Notes: generated by a model from the sequence alone, not told the origin. Numbered from the stretch's first letter, positions 36,205 to 50,600 are shown. The stretch is 64,000 nucleotides of DNA from Osmia lignaria lignaria (GCF_051020975.1 NC_135041.1:9994256-10058255); one strand, 5' to 3'. Numbers and translations are program-made.

Positions 36205-39200
36205 ATGGCTCGATCATGGCTAGGATGTTTGTTCGGCGTTTTAGTGCCATCGGCGATTTTTTATCTCTATTTATTGTTAAATGGTAATAACTGACGCTAC
36301 TGTAACATTGTTTCTTGTTATTCATATCACGTGTGTTATAGTTCCTTCCGCTGACATCGATTCATTTAAAATCGTTGGCAAAGAGAGCTTACACGTGGAA
36401 CGACCTATCTTTGACAAATTACATTCTGAAACTAATCGTAACGAGGTAAACATGTTGATTAAATGATTAGAAAATAAAAAAAAATATAGAAATTTCTGAG
36501 TACCAATATTTAGTATCCTTAACCCTTCTTCGGATTATAGGAGCCACAGTAGCCCTTCAAAACTTAAAAATTTAAGCTTCCCTTAGTTAAAAAGAAGGGT
36601 GCAAAAGGAAGTGCTCTCTATCTGCTTTCTCTGTCCATATTTTTATTTAAAAAAAAGAGGTTCCAAGTTAGGCTCTCCCTGGTTTCTCCCTAGGTCTTCC
36701 CAAGACCGAAGGTAGATAGTTTGAAACTCTTCCCTTTACACTTACCCTTACCCAAGAGAAGCCCACATTTGCATACTTAAACTGAATAATGGCTCTAGGA
36801 AACCATCTATGAAACTAAATTAAAAAATCCAGAGAAGGGTTAATGATTCAGTAAGGGTTAATTGATTAATATAACATAATTCATCAGAAGAATTTCTGTG
36901 AGATATAAATTATATAATGAAACATCGAGGATGAAATTGTCGATAGATAGGATTGATTTTTTTCAAGGCAAAATGCGAGACCATACATATAGCGATGGTG
37001 TGCGCCGGATACAACTCGACGTTCGCTCTGGTGACAGTAGTAAAATCTGTTTTATTCTACCGTACTAAACCTTTGCATTTTCACTTGCTCGTCGACGAGA
37101 TTGCAAAGAGAACACTGACAACTGTGTTTCGAACATGGGATTTACCACATGGTTTGTAATACTCTTACCGCGATACAACATTCTCATCCGTTCTCTGTTA
37201 CTTTCCATAAGCTGTTTCGTTTGCACCATTTTACAAATTTTAGTACAAAGAAGTGGAACGAAATGAGAGACAAACATATTAGGATTCTTAAAATTAGAAT
37301 TAGGATCCATCGAGTTAATTTTTTTTTATTGATCTTAATTGAAAGCTGTCTGAAAAAAAAGCTCGCACACGAGAATTAACGTTACGTATGTAGGTTCATT
37401 AGCAGTGGAGGTCGCGTTAAACACTCGTTGCCCCGATTGTAACAATTAACACGACGGTCAGTCGGTGAAATAAATTTGGACAATTAATCTATTTAGACTT
37501 TAAGTTTCTCGAAGAACGGATGAGAGTTCAGAATTAGTGATGGATATTTAATATTGTATCTTGAAAATTCTATAATAATTTAATTGTTACGAAATTTTGA
37601 ATAACTTAAATTTACCCTGTATATTCGAAGCGGTTCAAAGTAGTTATTAATCCATCACTATTAAGGAGGCAATTTTTCCTTTCAAAGAGATGGAAAATTG
37701 GCAATTTCTAAGTTGGCTCGTTCTTTTTAGTGAACTTGACGTACTATAAAGCGGAAAGATGGGTACCAAAGGTGTCCTGGATACCTAACAAGCATTACTC
37801 TGGCGTTTACGGTCTTCTGAAATTAATCCTGCCGGATGCGATGCGAGAGGATAAAGTTCTGGTATTCGACACGGACGTAACCGTGGTGAACGACGTTAAT
37901 TTACTTTGGCAGATGTTCGAGAAGTTCACAAACGATCAGGCCCTAGGGTTGACGGAAAATCAGAGTCATTGGTACATAAAGGCTTTGTCTTACGGTCAAC
38001 GGCCATGGCCGGCACTTGGTAGAGGCTATAACACGGGCGTGATGCTAATGCACTTGCAACAACTTCGTAACAGAAAATTTACGAGTCTTTGGGAAACAGT
38101 TACGAAGCGTGTTCTGGCATACATACCGGAGACTAGCTTAGCCGATCAGGATATAATGAATGCCGTTATCAAAGATCATCCTTCCATTGTATATAAAATC
38201 GAATGCACCTGGAACATACAGCTGAGCGATCACACGATCAGCGATCAGTGTTATCGCGACACTAGTCGTATAAACGTATGTAATAGTACTCAGGAATTTG
38301 TCGTTTCCGTCGATAGAATCGTTTTTTCTTCTTACGCGGTATCTTATAGATTGTGCACTGGAATTCACCTCGAAAGCAAGATGTATATAATAAGCATATC
38401 AACGAGTTTCGTAAGTTGCATAAGATCTTCCTCGATATGGATGGAAATTTGCTACGTAGACGCTTGTTTGGTTGTGATAAACACGAAGCTGTGTCAGAAG
38501 TAAGTGTAGCTTTAGGAGCGACGAATTAAATGTACGCAGCACGTGACAGCAAGTTTGCAATTTTTATTAGTACAACGAATCGAGCCCCTGTCGAGAGTTC
38601 ACCAGAGGCGCGACCACCTTGTACCGAACACATCCGTTCCTCCTCGAGTACGAGTACAATGTATACGCACCGGCGGATGTTGCACTGATAACTCAATGCA
38701 GCGTGGAAAGAATACCGTTGTTAGAAGATATATCGAAACATTGGCCTGGTACCATAAGCGTCGCTCTGTACCTGACTGATGCCGAACTGCAGAATTTCCT
38801 TGAATTCGTGCGTGGATCCGTTGAGTTGAGGAAGAGGAAGAACATCGCGTACCACGTGGTGTACAAGGACGGGGTGAAATGAATTTTCTTAACGTTCATG
38901 ACATTTAGCCTTTCAAAATTCCTTGTTACAAGTATTTCTTTCACATTTCAAGAAAATTGAAAATTTATAGGAACTCTATCCAATCAATTATCTACGAAAC
39001 ATTGCGATGTCGTACGTATCGTCCCCGTTCATTTTTCAACTGGACGTTGATTTTCTGCCTCAGTACGGCTTGCACGAAGCCCTTATAAGTTACATTGTTA
39101 AATTGAACATCAGTGAGTCGGACAAAGTAGCTTTAATCGTGCCTGCATTCGAGACCGAGCGTTATAGGTATTTCCTTATTAAGTACGACTCGAAAGCAGC

Positions 39201-40233
39201 AAAGAATCGCATCGTACACCCCATGCTATGTGTCCATTTTATAGGTTTACCTTTCCAGCGAACAAGGATGAGTTGCTGAAATTCTTGAAACGTGGTGTTT
39301 TGTATACATTTCGTTATCACGTTTGGACTCAGGGTCACGCAGCTACAAATTATAGTTATTGGCGAAATACTATGGAACCGTACGAAGTACGTGTCTCTGA
39401 TGAGGATAATTAATTTTTTTTTTTTTTTATATATATGTATATAAATGAATATCATCGTAGGTTTCCTGGGAACCAGATTTCGAGCCTTATATCGTCGTCT
39501 CAAAACTGGCACCCAGGTACGACACCAGATTCATCGGTTTCGGATGGAACAAAGTTTCCTATCTAACGCATTTGACCGTGCTGGGCTACAAGTAAGAAGC
39601 TTTTAATTAGCACTGCTCTCTTTAGTTAAAATACCAATTTTTCATATTTTTGGATATTTTGAAATATTAAAGATAACAAGCTTTGTCACTTTACTTGGGT
39701 GTTAGGGTAATTGAGCTAAGAAGAGCAGAATATGTTTATTAAATGACTTTACAGCACCCAAGCACTATAACGCGATGCCATAAATTGAAGATTTATATAG
39801 GTACATTGTCTTGCCGGATACATTCATTATCCATCGGCCTCACGCCCCTAGTCTCGACATCGGCAAGTTCAGGACCGACTCCATTTATAGAAGGTAATGT
39901 GCCACTAAATAAACGATTAGGGGATCGAGTTTTTGAATAATTGAGGAGAATGACCCGTCTATCGAGCTGACAATAAGTAGCAATATGTTTATCATATCTT
40001 CAATATATGCTATAGCTCTCTTATATCTACATTTTGCAAGCGCAGTCAGCATTATTTAATTGTTGCCGATAATTAACTCATTTGCAGTTGAAAATTGACA
40101 TTTCAGGTGTCTGAAAAAGCTGAAGGACGATTTCGTTGAGGAATTGGTGACCAAGTACGGAGAGAGTGCCCTGTCGAAGTTGAAAAAAGTGACCAAAGAA
40201 GAAAAAATTTTGAAACCTGTCAAAACCAAATAA
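36205..40233 (+). CDS. LARGE1: LARGE-type xylosyl-/glucuronyltransferase
   Basis: Eleven coding exons: 36205-36283, 36342-36445, 36968-37151, 37731-38275, 38350-38499, 38571-38873, 38971-39167, 39245-39386, 39461-39591, 39801-39893 and 40107-40233. They join in frame to 684 residues, against about 756 in human LARGE1. Residues 6-25 are a hydrophobic anchor, giving a type II Golgi protein. The N-terminal GT8-like xylosyltransferase domain (about 62-300) has the DTD metal-binding motif at 169-171 and the PWPALGRGYNTGV block. The C-terminal glucuronyltransferase domain (about 355-680) has DVD at 480-482 and the YHVWTQGHA and GFGWNK blocks. Known members build the Xyl-GlcA matriglycan polymer on alpha-dystroglycan. 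Both active-site motifs are intact, so a working bifunctional enzyme is expected. The shorter length lies mostly in the stem between anchor and first domain. Confidence 0.95.
36519..36843. mobile_element. piggyBac-like MITE in a LARGE intron
   Basis: A 325-base segment starts TTAACCCTTCTTCGGATT and ends with the near inverse AATCCAGAGAAGGGTTAA. TTAA target duplication plus CCC-starting inverted ends of about 18-20 bases are the hallmark of piggyBac-type elements. It has no coding capacity and lies within the intron between LARGE coding exons 2 and 3, well away from both splice sites. Confidence 0.75.
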
Positions 40234-40280
40234 TCGATTATATTTATAATATTTCGAGAGACTGTGAAAACTATTTTCTC

Positions 40281-40286
40281 AATAAA
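40281..40286 (+). terminator. poly(A) signal of LARGE
   Basis: AATAAA 48 bases beyond the TAA at 40231-40233. Confidence 0.65.
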
Positions 40287-43200
40287 ACAAGAAACTTATA
40301 CGGAAAAATTGTGTAAACATTGTGTTTCTCTTTATCGTTTCATCAACTAATTAATAGACGAAGAAGACAGAAACACAACGAGGGGGTTGGGAAATATTTA
40401 TTAAAATTTAACCATCGTAGTGGAGTGTACAGAGTGGTGCTTTCAGTACATTCTTTTAATACAGTCACGCTAAATATTTCATTTATAAAATATGTATAAT
40501 ATTTACAGTGATAGTACATTGACAATGACGTATAAATTATATCCGGCCAAAATACACAGATACGAAACTTAAATCCTGTTAGAAACGGCAAGCTGCATAT
40601 GTTGTATCTCTAATCAAAATTTCTCTATAAATAATAATCGTCGAGACGAATTATCGTGACAATAACAGCGCAACGTAACGATGTAAAATCTAAAATTAAA
40701 TCGACAGGAATATTAAATATTAACCACAGCTACGTGAATAATAATGATAATAATAATAGTAATAATAACATGAATATCAATAATAAAGTTTGGATACAAT
40801 ATAAAGTAGAAAAGAAAGCATGATCAACGTTCGAAAAGAATAGTCGGTTCGATTATCCATCCTCTTAATTCTCCTATCTCCTCTAAGATCTATGAAAAGA
40901 AAATTCTGATCGTTACGTTTCCCTAAGGAATTTCCTTACACCTATATCGTGACACGCAAACATAGTTCCTTTACATTTATAATAATCACCTATTACGATA
41001 AAAACACTTGAAAGCGTTCTTATCCTGTACAACGGAGAGCTGTACGAGGTACGAAAATATGTTAATGAAACGTCATTTATTCATGACTCGGCCCCGTATT
41101 ATTTATAATATTATATGTTCGCACACATTCGACAAGCACATGAAACTTGCAACGCGGCTGATCCAGAGAAAAAGACGCGTCTAACAAATTCTTCATCACC
41201 GTAACAACTCTTCGTCAGGAACATGCTTCGCGTTCTGTACGGTATTTATTCTTACACGTTACAGTATACACGTGGAAATTCAAGTCTCTCCTATAAATAT
41301 TCTTTACACAGGTGGCGATGGAATGAGTTAGGCAGTATCGACGATGATGATTAGGACACGACTCGATTGATCGATCAAGATAGCACGATTTCTTATTAGA
41401 ACTAATTAAACCAGCGGCTTGTTCAAAATCAATTCGACCCTTCGAAATTGTCAACTTCGTCAGATACAAAATCGAAATTTTCATTTGAAAAATTAAACAA
41501 TCTTATTCTGATAATATAAATTGTTAAGGATGATTTTAAGCAGCTCATTGATCTTGAACAAATTTCACCACTGATACCACCATTGTTCACAGAAAAGATG
41601 AACGAAGAAATGAATAAGCATCCTTTACAAATTATCGCTGACATTAACCAGCGTTCCTATGTTACAGCAATGGATGCAAAGTGAGGGAAGTTCCTTAAGC
41701 CGTGAAGCTTAGTTTGGACAACACTGGCTTACACTAAAGTCTTATCGTGTCGTGTAAACGTTTCGCAATGAAATCGTGTCGCTCGTGTACACGCGGTTGT
41801 TCGAATCGTTTACATAAAACGTGAACACACGCGAAACGATCGTGTTCGAATTAGTTCATTCGATCACACTTAGGAAGTTATTTTCTCGTGAGTATCGGAC
41901 ATAGTTTCTCGCCGATCGTTCGCATAATCATTGTGTTTTTTCGTCACGAACGCAATTCCTTTGGGATCGACGAGTCTCAACGAAAAATCTTCAGTCTTCG
42001 AAGAAACGGGTTAAAAATATTTCGTGAATAAAAACATTTCGGGAGATTGTACGAGCCGTACGCTTGTTACACTTAACTCTATGCGATTTAAATAATAACA
42101 TTGTCTTCAGGATTGATTTAATGCTCGGAAATTTGTTCGGGTAAAAATCAGGATTTTTAATATTTCCGAGAATTAATCAGCTAATCATTATGGAGCCATG
42201 AAAGAACCAGTGAGAATGCGTTCAAATGTCTCTTAATGTAACATACAAATTATAGTCATTTTTGGAATGTAACGAATGCGAATGGAGGCATTGATTTTAC
42301 AAATGCTTCGCGAACAACATAAAGTACGGTACTTTTGTTCCATATCAGCCTTTAAATATGTTTTTTATCAATGAACACTTGTCTATTGTCTATTAATGAA
42401 TCGTATTTACTGAATGAAAATGCTGTTATTAATACTTTGACACTCGCCGTTAAAGTATTAAAAAATCAGCATTGTCGAGCTCGCTATATATATTTCTCGT
42501 GCACCGTTTAAATCTTTATTACACTCGTATTAATATATTCTTTGAATGCTCTTAATAAAAATCAATAGACTTGATAGAAATAAATCGCTCCATTAAAAAA
42601 TTACTGAATATCGGATTTCAGTTTTGGGTCAATTTAATTAAATGAAACGATGCACGAGTATTGAATATAGAATGGCGTGTTCAAGACGAAAGAAATAGCA
42701 TTCTTAAGTTATCCTAAAGGAATATGAATGAAAATGGCATGAAAACAATGAGTTACTAGAAATCCCCGAGGAACACGGTGTTCCAAAGCATCCGTTGGTT
42801 CATTAAATTAGATTAATTGCACGCGCGCGTTACGTCCAGATGGTTGTGGTCGGATCGGTGTATTGGACGGTAGTTACATCCGTACACAGATGCGGATCAA
42901 GAACTTCACGCCAATATCTCAGTGTCAGAACTAAGGGTATTATCTACAGAGGTCGGTCGAAACGTAGTTTCAGTTAATTCCCGGTGGGAATAACTGTTGC
43001 ACCACTTTAAAATCAAGACGGACGACGGAACCACAGATGATTTTTAAGTACATTCAAACGAGAACATTTTCCTTGCGATTTGCAATTGGCGTACTTATTT
43101 TTTGGCAGCATAAAACGAGCAACTTTTTAACGATTCAAAATACGCCTTTGAACATATTCTACATTTACATTTCGAAAAACTGTTCTCACTATTCTTCATT

Positions 43201-46200
43201 TGTCTGCTCAATTATGAAGCGAGATGAACCCTATAAACGATTGGCTCGATCGAACGTCTTATATTCTCACCACAGACGCAATTAAGTCCGTTGATCGTCG
43301 ATATCGGCGTAAAATAGACTCGTTTCACGAGGTGTCTTCCATCAACCATCAATTATACTGCAATTCAACGAGAAAACCGGTAACAACTCCTGGAACGTCG
43401 TTCTTTAAACGCGAATCTCTATTTACCCTCGCGAATCACGACTGATTCCTTGGAAAAGGTTTCGAAGCGAAAAATCTCAGTCGCGACTGTATAAAATTCA
43501 ATCCGCACCCTTTTAGCTCCATCGTGGCTTTGATTCCTGTCACAGAGTAACGACTTCAAGCGGATATAACATATATACCTAACAGGTAGATACGCAGAGT
43601 CATTAGCGAGAGAAACGGTCGTCGAAGGATCTACTCGTTGATCGTTTGCAAACGATCGTTCAGGGTGAAGGAGAGCCTTCGGGGAGAAGAGTAGATGCGC
43701 ACGGTTGAACCATGTTGTTACGTTATGGTGTTCGGGTGTCAAAGAGGGAGCCTCATTAAAGCGACGAACAGCCTAACCGCACGCACAAAGTATCCCCGTG
43801 ATAATAATTGCACGCTGACTGGTGGCTCGTCATACGCGTACCTGGTAAACATGCCTCGGTTAATGGTACATAGAACACGCAGGTTGACTCCTGGGCTTCT
43901 GTAATTGCGTAGCTTGTACGTGTTCTATTTTCATGTACAGACTTGTCTTGTTATCAGCGAGTGACGATAAACGGGCTAGCGTATCACGGGATGCGGAATG
44001 AATATCGTTGGCGGGTGAAGAAAAGTCTTTTTTCATCTATTTTTGCGAGGCAAATGAAAGAGAATTTTGATTGCTGAGAAATTAATGATTTTCTTTGGGA
44101 ATCATCGATGGAGAACGCTATGAATTGAAAAATCTTCTCGATTTAAAGATTTTTCAAAAGTAAACAAAAATGAAGTTTGATTGTTAAGAAATTAATAACT
44201 TTAGCCAATAACAATAATTATGACGATCACTGGTAACTATGTGCAATTATTAACATTCTCGAGACCTTTCTGTGACGAGGATCCAAGTTAACAGTCATGA
44301 TACAATCCACTGGATCACATTTCACTCTTTGTTTCATATGAATATCATAATTACCAAATGAATATTGCTGATTTCGACGAACATAGACGAGTGTATCTTC
44401 CCCGAGCGGTGATTGTGGGAACTCGTGTTACCGGAGAAATCTTCAAAATACAAAATTACAAAAATATACTCGTGGCGCCGTACCAATCTGCCGTGCCGCG
44501 TTGCTTTGAACGTGCCCACATTTACATATAAACAACATCGTGAATTAATGTGCGAATTAAGGTCCGTGTATTTACAGGGCGCGGCACAACGATCGGATCG
44601 GACGAGCCGCGACTCTGATAGGCCGCTTAAAATAATCCGCGACGATCGTCGTTCGTGTAACTTCGATTTTATTCTCGACGATTAACGTAACAGTAGATAT
44701 TCTTCAAGGAAATTCAAAGGAACAATTACCTTTCCTCTGTTGTTTGAAGAATTTTTCAATTAGACACAGTTTGAGTAGATTTTATCGTGCAAAGAAATTG
44801 AGACCGTAGAAATAACAAATAAAAGTCGATTAGTATTTTATTTAATTAGTAGAAATCTCTATGTCTGATTTTTGAAACGAGAGACAGAAGACTGTCTATT
44901 GGCACCTATTCAAACTTAACTGTCCTTTTCCTCATTAATATCGACTAATTGCATTGTAATCTCGATAGTCGAAGAAAAGAAGTTGCACGATCGCGTCGCG
45001 ATTTTCTCCGGATCATCCCACCGAACGCCGCACCATCGTCATCAAAATTATTTCATAATACTGTTTAGGTGTGCTACAATGTTCAGGGAAGACACATCGT
45101 TGCCATGGAATCGATATATTGGTCTATGGTTATTTCACTGATTGGTATCATGGTCATCGACTGAAAAACTGAAATCTCGTACGTGATCGAAGTTAAACGA
45201 AAATGGCGAAAGAAAATTGTTGCCGTAACAAAATTTGATGCAGCTGTTACAATTGTTATCGAATACATTTCTCCTCGGTTAAGTAGAGTCTCCTAAATAT
45301 CCTGTATACAAAAGTACCTTTGATAAAGTGTTTGGGAGATAAGTACTCGAGAGATGCTTCCGGTCTCTTAATAAGCTACTTGAAATTTTAAGGAGATGCT
45401 TTAAACGTGAAAGACTTAAATATGTAAATTAAAACACATCGTTCGGAATAAGTAGTTGCCATCTTAAACCTATTATAAGTTGTACGATAAATGAACCGTG
45501 TACGATGTCTTATTTTCAACCATTTTCTTACGCCATCGTCTCGTATCTTCGATCAAACAAAACATCAGTCAAAGTGTTAATACAACGATATATTGGGCTT
45601 GTATATTGAAACGTGTGAAATACCTTGTTCAGTAATCTTGCTAGCTGAACAATTCCCCAAACACATGAAACAATGCGCATTCGCGGGATAAAGGTGGAAA
45701 GAGACGTCCATTTGGAATATTGGAAGTCGTTGAAAGGACTCTCTGTTTCTCTGGTCGCGGGATAAGGATTCGTCGCCGCGTGTTCGCAACAAGTTGAACA
45801 GACGATCGATCCCGAAATCCCCCGCTAAAGTCGGGAATGCAACGTTAAAACCCGGATAAAACGTAGCGGAAGTATAACAAGTTGGTGGCTTACGAGCGAT
45901 AAACGTTTAGTTGAAGACCGATCGTTTCTCGCGGTCTGTGTCTACGAAGCCGCGGCAATTGAGTCGACCGAAAGCGTTTATCTTTCCTCGAACAATGAAA
46001 TTTCGTCCGTCGTGCAAGATCGATGGTCGAAAGTATTACAAAACATCGTACCAAGTGAAACTCGTTCGAAGAAGCTGATCGAAACGAGAACAAGCTGATA
46101 TCCGATCAAGAATTCGGTTCAAAAGAGATTCGACTGCATTTTTGGTAATTCTCTCTATAATTACCACGTTTTTTAATTATTTCATTTAATTTACGTATAC

Positions 46201-47569
46201 AACAGCATTCTGAACGGGTCGACATTGTGTCTCTAACTCGAGGATAGCCTTGCCTTGTTTCTAAACCATCATTTAGGTATGGTTTCATGAAAGACATACG
46301 AACTATTTCTTACGTGTAATATACATAGTATATACAAACTGTACGATGTTTCTTTAATTTTTTTTTTTACAACACGAACGTACGTCTAGATCCCTCCTGA
46401 TAGAAACGAAGTATCATGGCCTGCGAGAATATTAAAATATTTTAAAGGACGAGAGAATATGCGTGTAAGATTCATTTGGTCACGGTGTCTTGTCTTGTAT
46501 CATTGTGATATTTTCTTAATGGAGGATTTCTATATGTGAATTACCACCTCGTTACACTCACACTGGAACATTCGCGTTATTTCGTTACCATCGGAGAACA
46601 GATATAGTCGGAGGATACTCTTTACGTACGCAAAAACAATTACTCTAACATCATTGTTATTTTAACACGTTTGTTCTTACATTATTGGAAATAATTCGCA
46701 TGATTTCTCGTGTACGTACAGTTACAAAAGTAACTCTGCTCGACGCGGTCAAGTACCCAACGTAATGCACGATGTAGAAGAAATAGAGGATCATCTTAAA
46801 GCTAACGATAAAAAGAATGCAGAGCATCGTTCCCTCGAGGAATAATAAAAAAAAAAAATGCATGATAAATTGTAAATATTTCGTAAGAATCAATCTCGTC
46901 TAGTACACACGGGCGAATACAAAAATGTAAATTTAAAAAAAGAATTGTAGAAATAGAGATTAAGAGAGGTACCCGATCGCGTTTACCACTGCACGATGTC
47001 TATACTGGTTTGAACGCGATCTTCGTTATGCATGCAACAAGCACGTCAATAAATAAGACGATCGTATTCGGGAAGTAGCGTTACCATCAACGCTGAGTAT
47101 CTTATACGATCTGTTCGTGATCTCGTCAACTTTCTCGTCACCTAAACGTCACGAGCGTTCGTATCGTTGGTCGTCTTCGTCGACGAACTTCTGGAGGAAC
47201 GCAAAGAACGAAAAACACCTCCGTACAGGTGTTGTTCGACACCTTTCATAGTGTTCTCGCGTGAAAGTCACTGGAACGTAGTCTGTTTCCCGGTTCCTCG
47301 CGAAAGAATGAAACCTTCTCGCGTCACGAACTAAATAAATTAAAAAATACAAGGAAAAGAAAATAAAATTAAAAAAAAAAGAAAAAAAGAAAAGAAACAA
47401 CAACAACAAAGAGTTTGTTGCTTTTGCAGCGAGTCAGCGTTTCACCCGACGATTTGTTTCACCGGATGTGGAAGCCCCCACACGCTCCACGAGCAAACTG
47501 ATCCACTCCAACCGAACACGTGGATTCGCACAAAACCACGGATCGTCTCTTCATCAAAGGCACTACCGG
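40287..47569. other. intergenic block between converging genes LARGE and kekkon
   Basis: The two flanking genes converge on this stretch. It contains an (AAT/ATA)n-rich microsatellite at about 40736-40790, a GT/CG-rich alternation near 42830, and an A-rich, G-interrupted run at about 47340-47400. No frame shows a family signature. Part of the right side may be the Kekkon 3' UTR. Confidence 0.5.
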
Positions 47570-47575
47570 TTTATT
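47570..47575 (-). terminator. candidate poly(A) signal of the Kekkon gene
   Basis: AATAAA on the minus strand about 80 bases beyond the stop codon at 47655-47657. Kekkon-type genes often have much longer 3' UTRs, so a more distant signal may be the one used. Confidence 0.4.
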
Positions 47576-47654
47576 GTGACCTCGGTCATGCGTCTCTTCC
47601 GCTTAACACGGCCACCACCTCGCGGCCTCATCTCCGTCGACCGATGTACGTAGA

Positions 47655-50600
47655 TCATACCTCCGTCCCGTCTTCACCTTCGTCCTCGTACAGTGGACCG
47701 TTCGTCGATTTCTTCTTCGGCTTTGGAGGTGGTCTAGGTGGTACCTTTCTACCGAGAGTGTTGCTGGACGATTGTTGTGGCTGCGATTGATTTAGAACGT
47801 GATTGCTGTCGGTGGATTCGTCAGCGATCTTGGATGGCCATTCGGCAGCACCTTCGGGAGCTGCTCTATCGAGGGGGCTGCTGGTCAATATATTTGGGGT
47901 GCTTCGCTGTATGGTGCCGTAATGCGAACTAGGCGTTCCTGGCAGAGGTCGATTCCTGATCGAGGACAAAGGCTCGGGACTCTTGTTCAAAGATAACACC
48001 GAGCTACCATCGGCGGTGGTGCGTAGACCAAGATTGTCGTAGACAGGCTCCAGTCCGTCTGTGGGCGAAGTGGGTGGACCGCTGCTCCAGCTGGGTGCCC
48101 TGGGTCTTCGCGGTATCGTAACGTAACCGTGACGAGGCATTACCGGTGCGATGGTGGAACTGGTGATTCCGTAGGGGGTGACGCTACGGTTGTGCGGCAA
48201 GGTCTTAAAAGTGGCAGGATATTGGTTCGAGGGTGACCCGTACGCGGCTGAGTTTGGCGTCGCGTGCTGACTCGGAAGACGCGTGTTGTCCGGCGCCGTG
48301 GACGCTTGGCTCGTTGGCGATGCGCCTCGACCACCGGAGAAGGCCAACAGATCCGGTGGATACTGGCGATAACTTCCGCCACCTCCGCGGCACAGGGTGC
48401 CGGTACCACTCTCTAGCTCGGGCGTTGCTCGTTCTTCCCTCTCGTCGTCGCCGACTCCGCCGATCACTCCACTGCCGACACCGCCACCGATACCATCAGC
48501 TGCCAGAACCATGAACAAAAAAAAGAAGGACGAACGTTAAGAAAGAAAAGTGGAAGACGCGTGGTAATTAAATTATATTTGAAAAAAAAAGAAAAAAGAA
48601 AAAATGGTAAGCGCAGGTTTGGATATGGTGATATTTCTGCAATGAGACCTCGAAGATGTAGCGAATAGAATTGAATTGCGGAAGTGGTTTTATTTAAAAT
48701 TGGAAAATTATCGACTATCGAGTTAGATGGAGTTACCTGGCATACTTTAGAAAATCGTATCCTGGACAGAACTACTTAAACGTTAAGATCTGTTAAATTT
48801 GAAATAAACGAGTTCATCATGGATCGATCGATCGATCGACAGCACAGACATTATGCACCTTGGTGAGTATCTGAAAAGCAAATGTCGAAGATCCGAGGAC
48901 GGTACCAGCTCCGTAATGATATAAATATTCAGACGATACCTCTTTCGGAGGGAAACTTACGTCAGATAGGGTGGAATGGTATCAGAAAATGTTATATATA
49001 ATGTAGAAGAGCTGTCACGGCTTGTATCGCGAAGACACGTAAATCGATCGTGCCCTTCGAGATAAAAGTTCATCGGAAGAAAAGTGGGTCGGCTGTAGCC
49101 CGTACCACGAGCTACGCTTTCGAGTTATAATTTAAACGCCAACTCTATCGCGACTCCTCCGTAACGAATCTGTCAAGAAAATGAAATACAGATCGATGCC
49201 AATGCACTTGGCTTCTTTCGTTTTTCTCATTTTATCGCGCTTCACTCGCAGTCAAAGACTTTGCTCTGCAATCTTCTCGTCTCGAAGAGCTTCGTGACAT
49301 GTACACAAACCTTACACCCACTTACTTGCACACACATACACACACGTATACGGTAAGTTTCAGGATCGCGACTGTATTCGTGTCCGTGTAAAATCTTTAC
49401 GAGTGTCGATGACAGGTAAACGAGGGGGCCAGTAATCGTGAAGAACTTTTATCATGGCTCGCGTTTTTCAGCATTCGAATCCTGTTCAATAGCAATCAAA
49501 AGAGAAAGTAGGACGCGGGGGAGGAGTTGCACACGATCAACCTTCCGCAATTGATACAAAGGGATACCGTGATCGTGGGTCGTTGAATCGCGGAAGATAA
49601 CTGTTCAGATGCGAGAACCGTCGACAATTTCAATTACCATCTATGAAAGTGTGTTGACAGGTGGTAGGGTAGATTATACACGGTGCAATACACCGAACAA
49701 CCGTCCGTATCGTTCTTAATAAAACGCCAATTTGCTAATTCAAACGGGAGCGTTGTGTAATGATCATTACCGTTTCCTTTGTGTTAACTGAACCAAACGT
49801 CACAGAACTCGTGCACTTTCTTTTTTCCCTTATCGTTTTAATCACCACTCCACGCCTAACACAATCCTGGCCACTTGCTACCCTTTTGTTCTTCTATTTT
49901 CATTATTCACGCTACCGAGCGACCAACAACGTTTCAATTAACAACAATATCCTTTACATACAACTTTCTTCGCGCGATTCTTCCGAATACATTTCGCCTC
50001 GCCAAGTCCCTCTAATTTCTCCTTTCTCTATTCCACTATGCGAATCTCTTTATATACATAAGCGTAACTAACGTTTCTCTTGTACAGGGCTTCAACAAAA
50101 TAATGGGATTTAAACAATTCCTTTCAGTTACTTCTTTATGTTAAAATTATAAATTTTTATCAGCAATACAATCTTTCTTAAAATTGATTTGTACGAGTTT
50201 CTAATTAAATTTTATGGGATGTAGATTAATTTAATGAAAATACTACAAAAGTTAGTGTTTCCATTATTTTGTCTACCCTGTATTCTCCACAAAGGGTATA
50301 TTATGTACAAGATCGTTATTGCTACGACAAGCTTGCGATCATTCTAAAGACAAAAATATTTGGATTCTTTTGAACGCTTATCCCGTCGACGACGTAATGT
50401 ATGTAATATACAATTTGCTCTCCGCTCGTTCGAGCGACATATTTACAAGTTTATCAAAATAATCGTCTCGCAGTACAGCGATACGTCTATGAAACAGTGA
50501 TGATTAGATACGTCTCGTCTAATTAGCGATAGCCAACGTCGGACCATAGTTATGTTTTCTTCGCGTGGAAAACGAGGTTGTTCGAGGAAGAGAAAAAAGT

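Noticed and set aside
47738..48514. Plus- and minus-strand frames overlapping the last Kekkon exon
   Set aside because: GC-rich coding DNA leaves several frames open; only the minus frame that continues from the exon at 51447 gives the Kekkon tail with its PDZ ligand.
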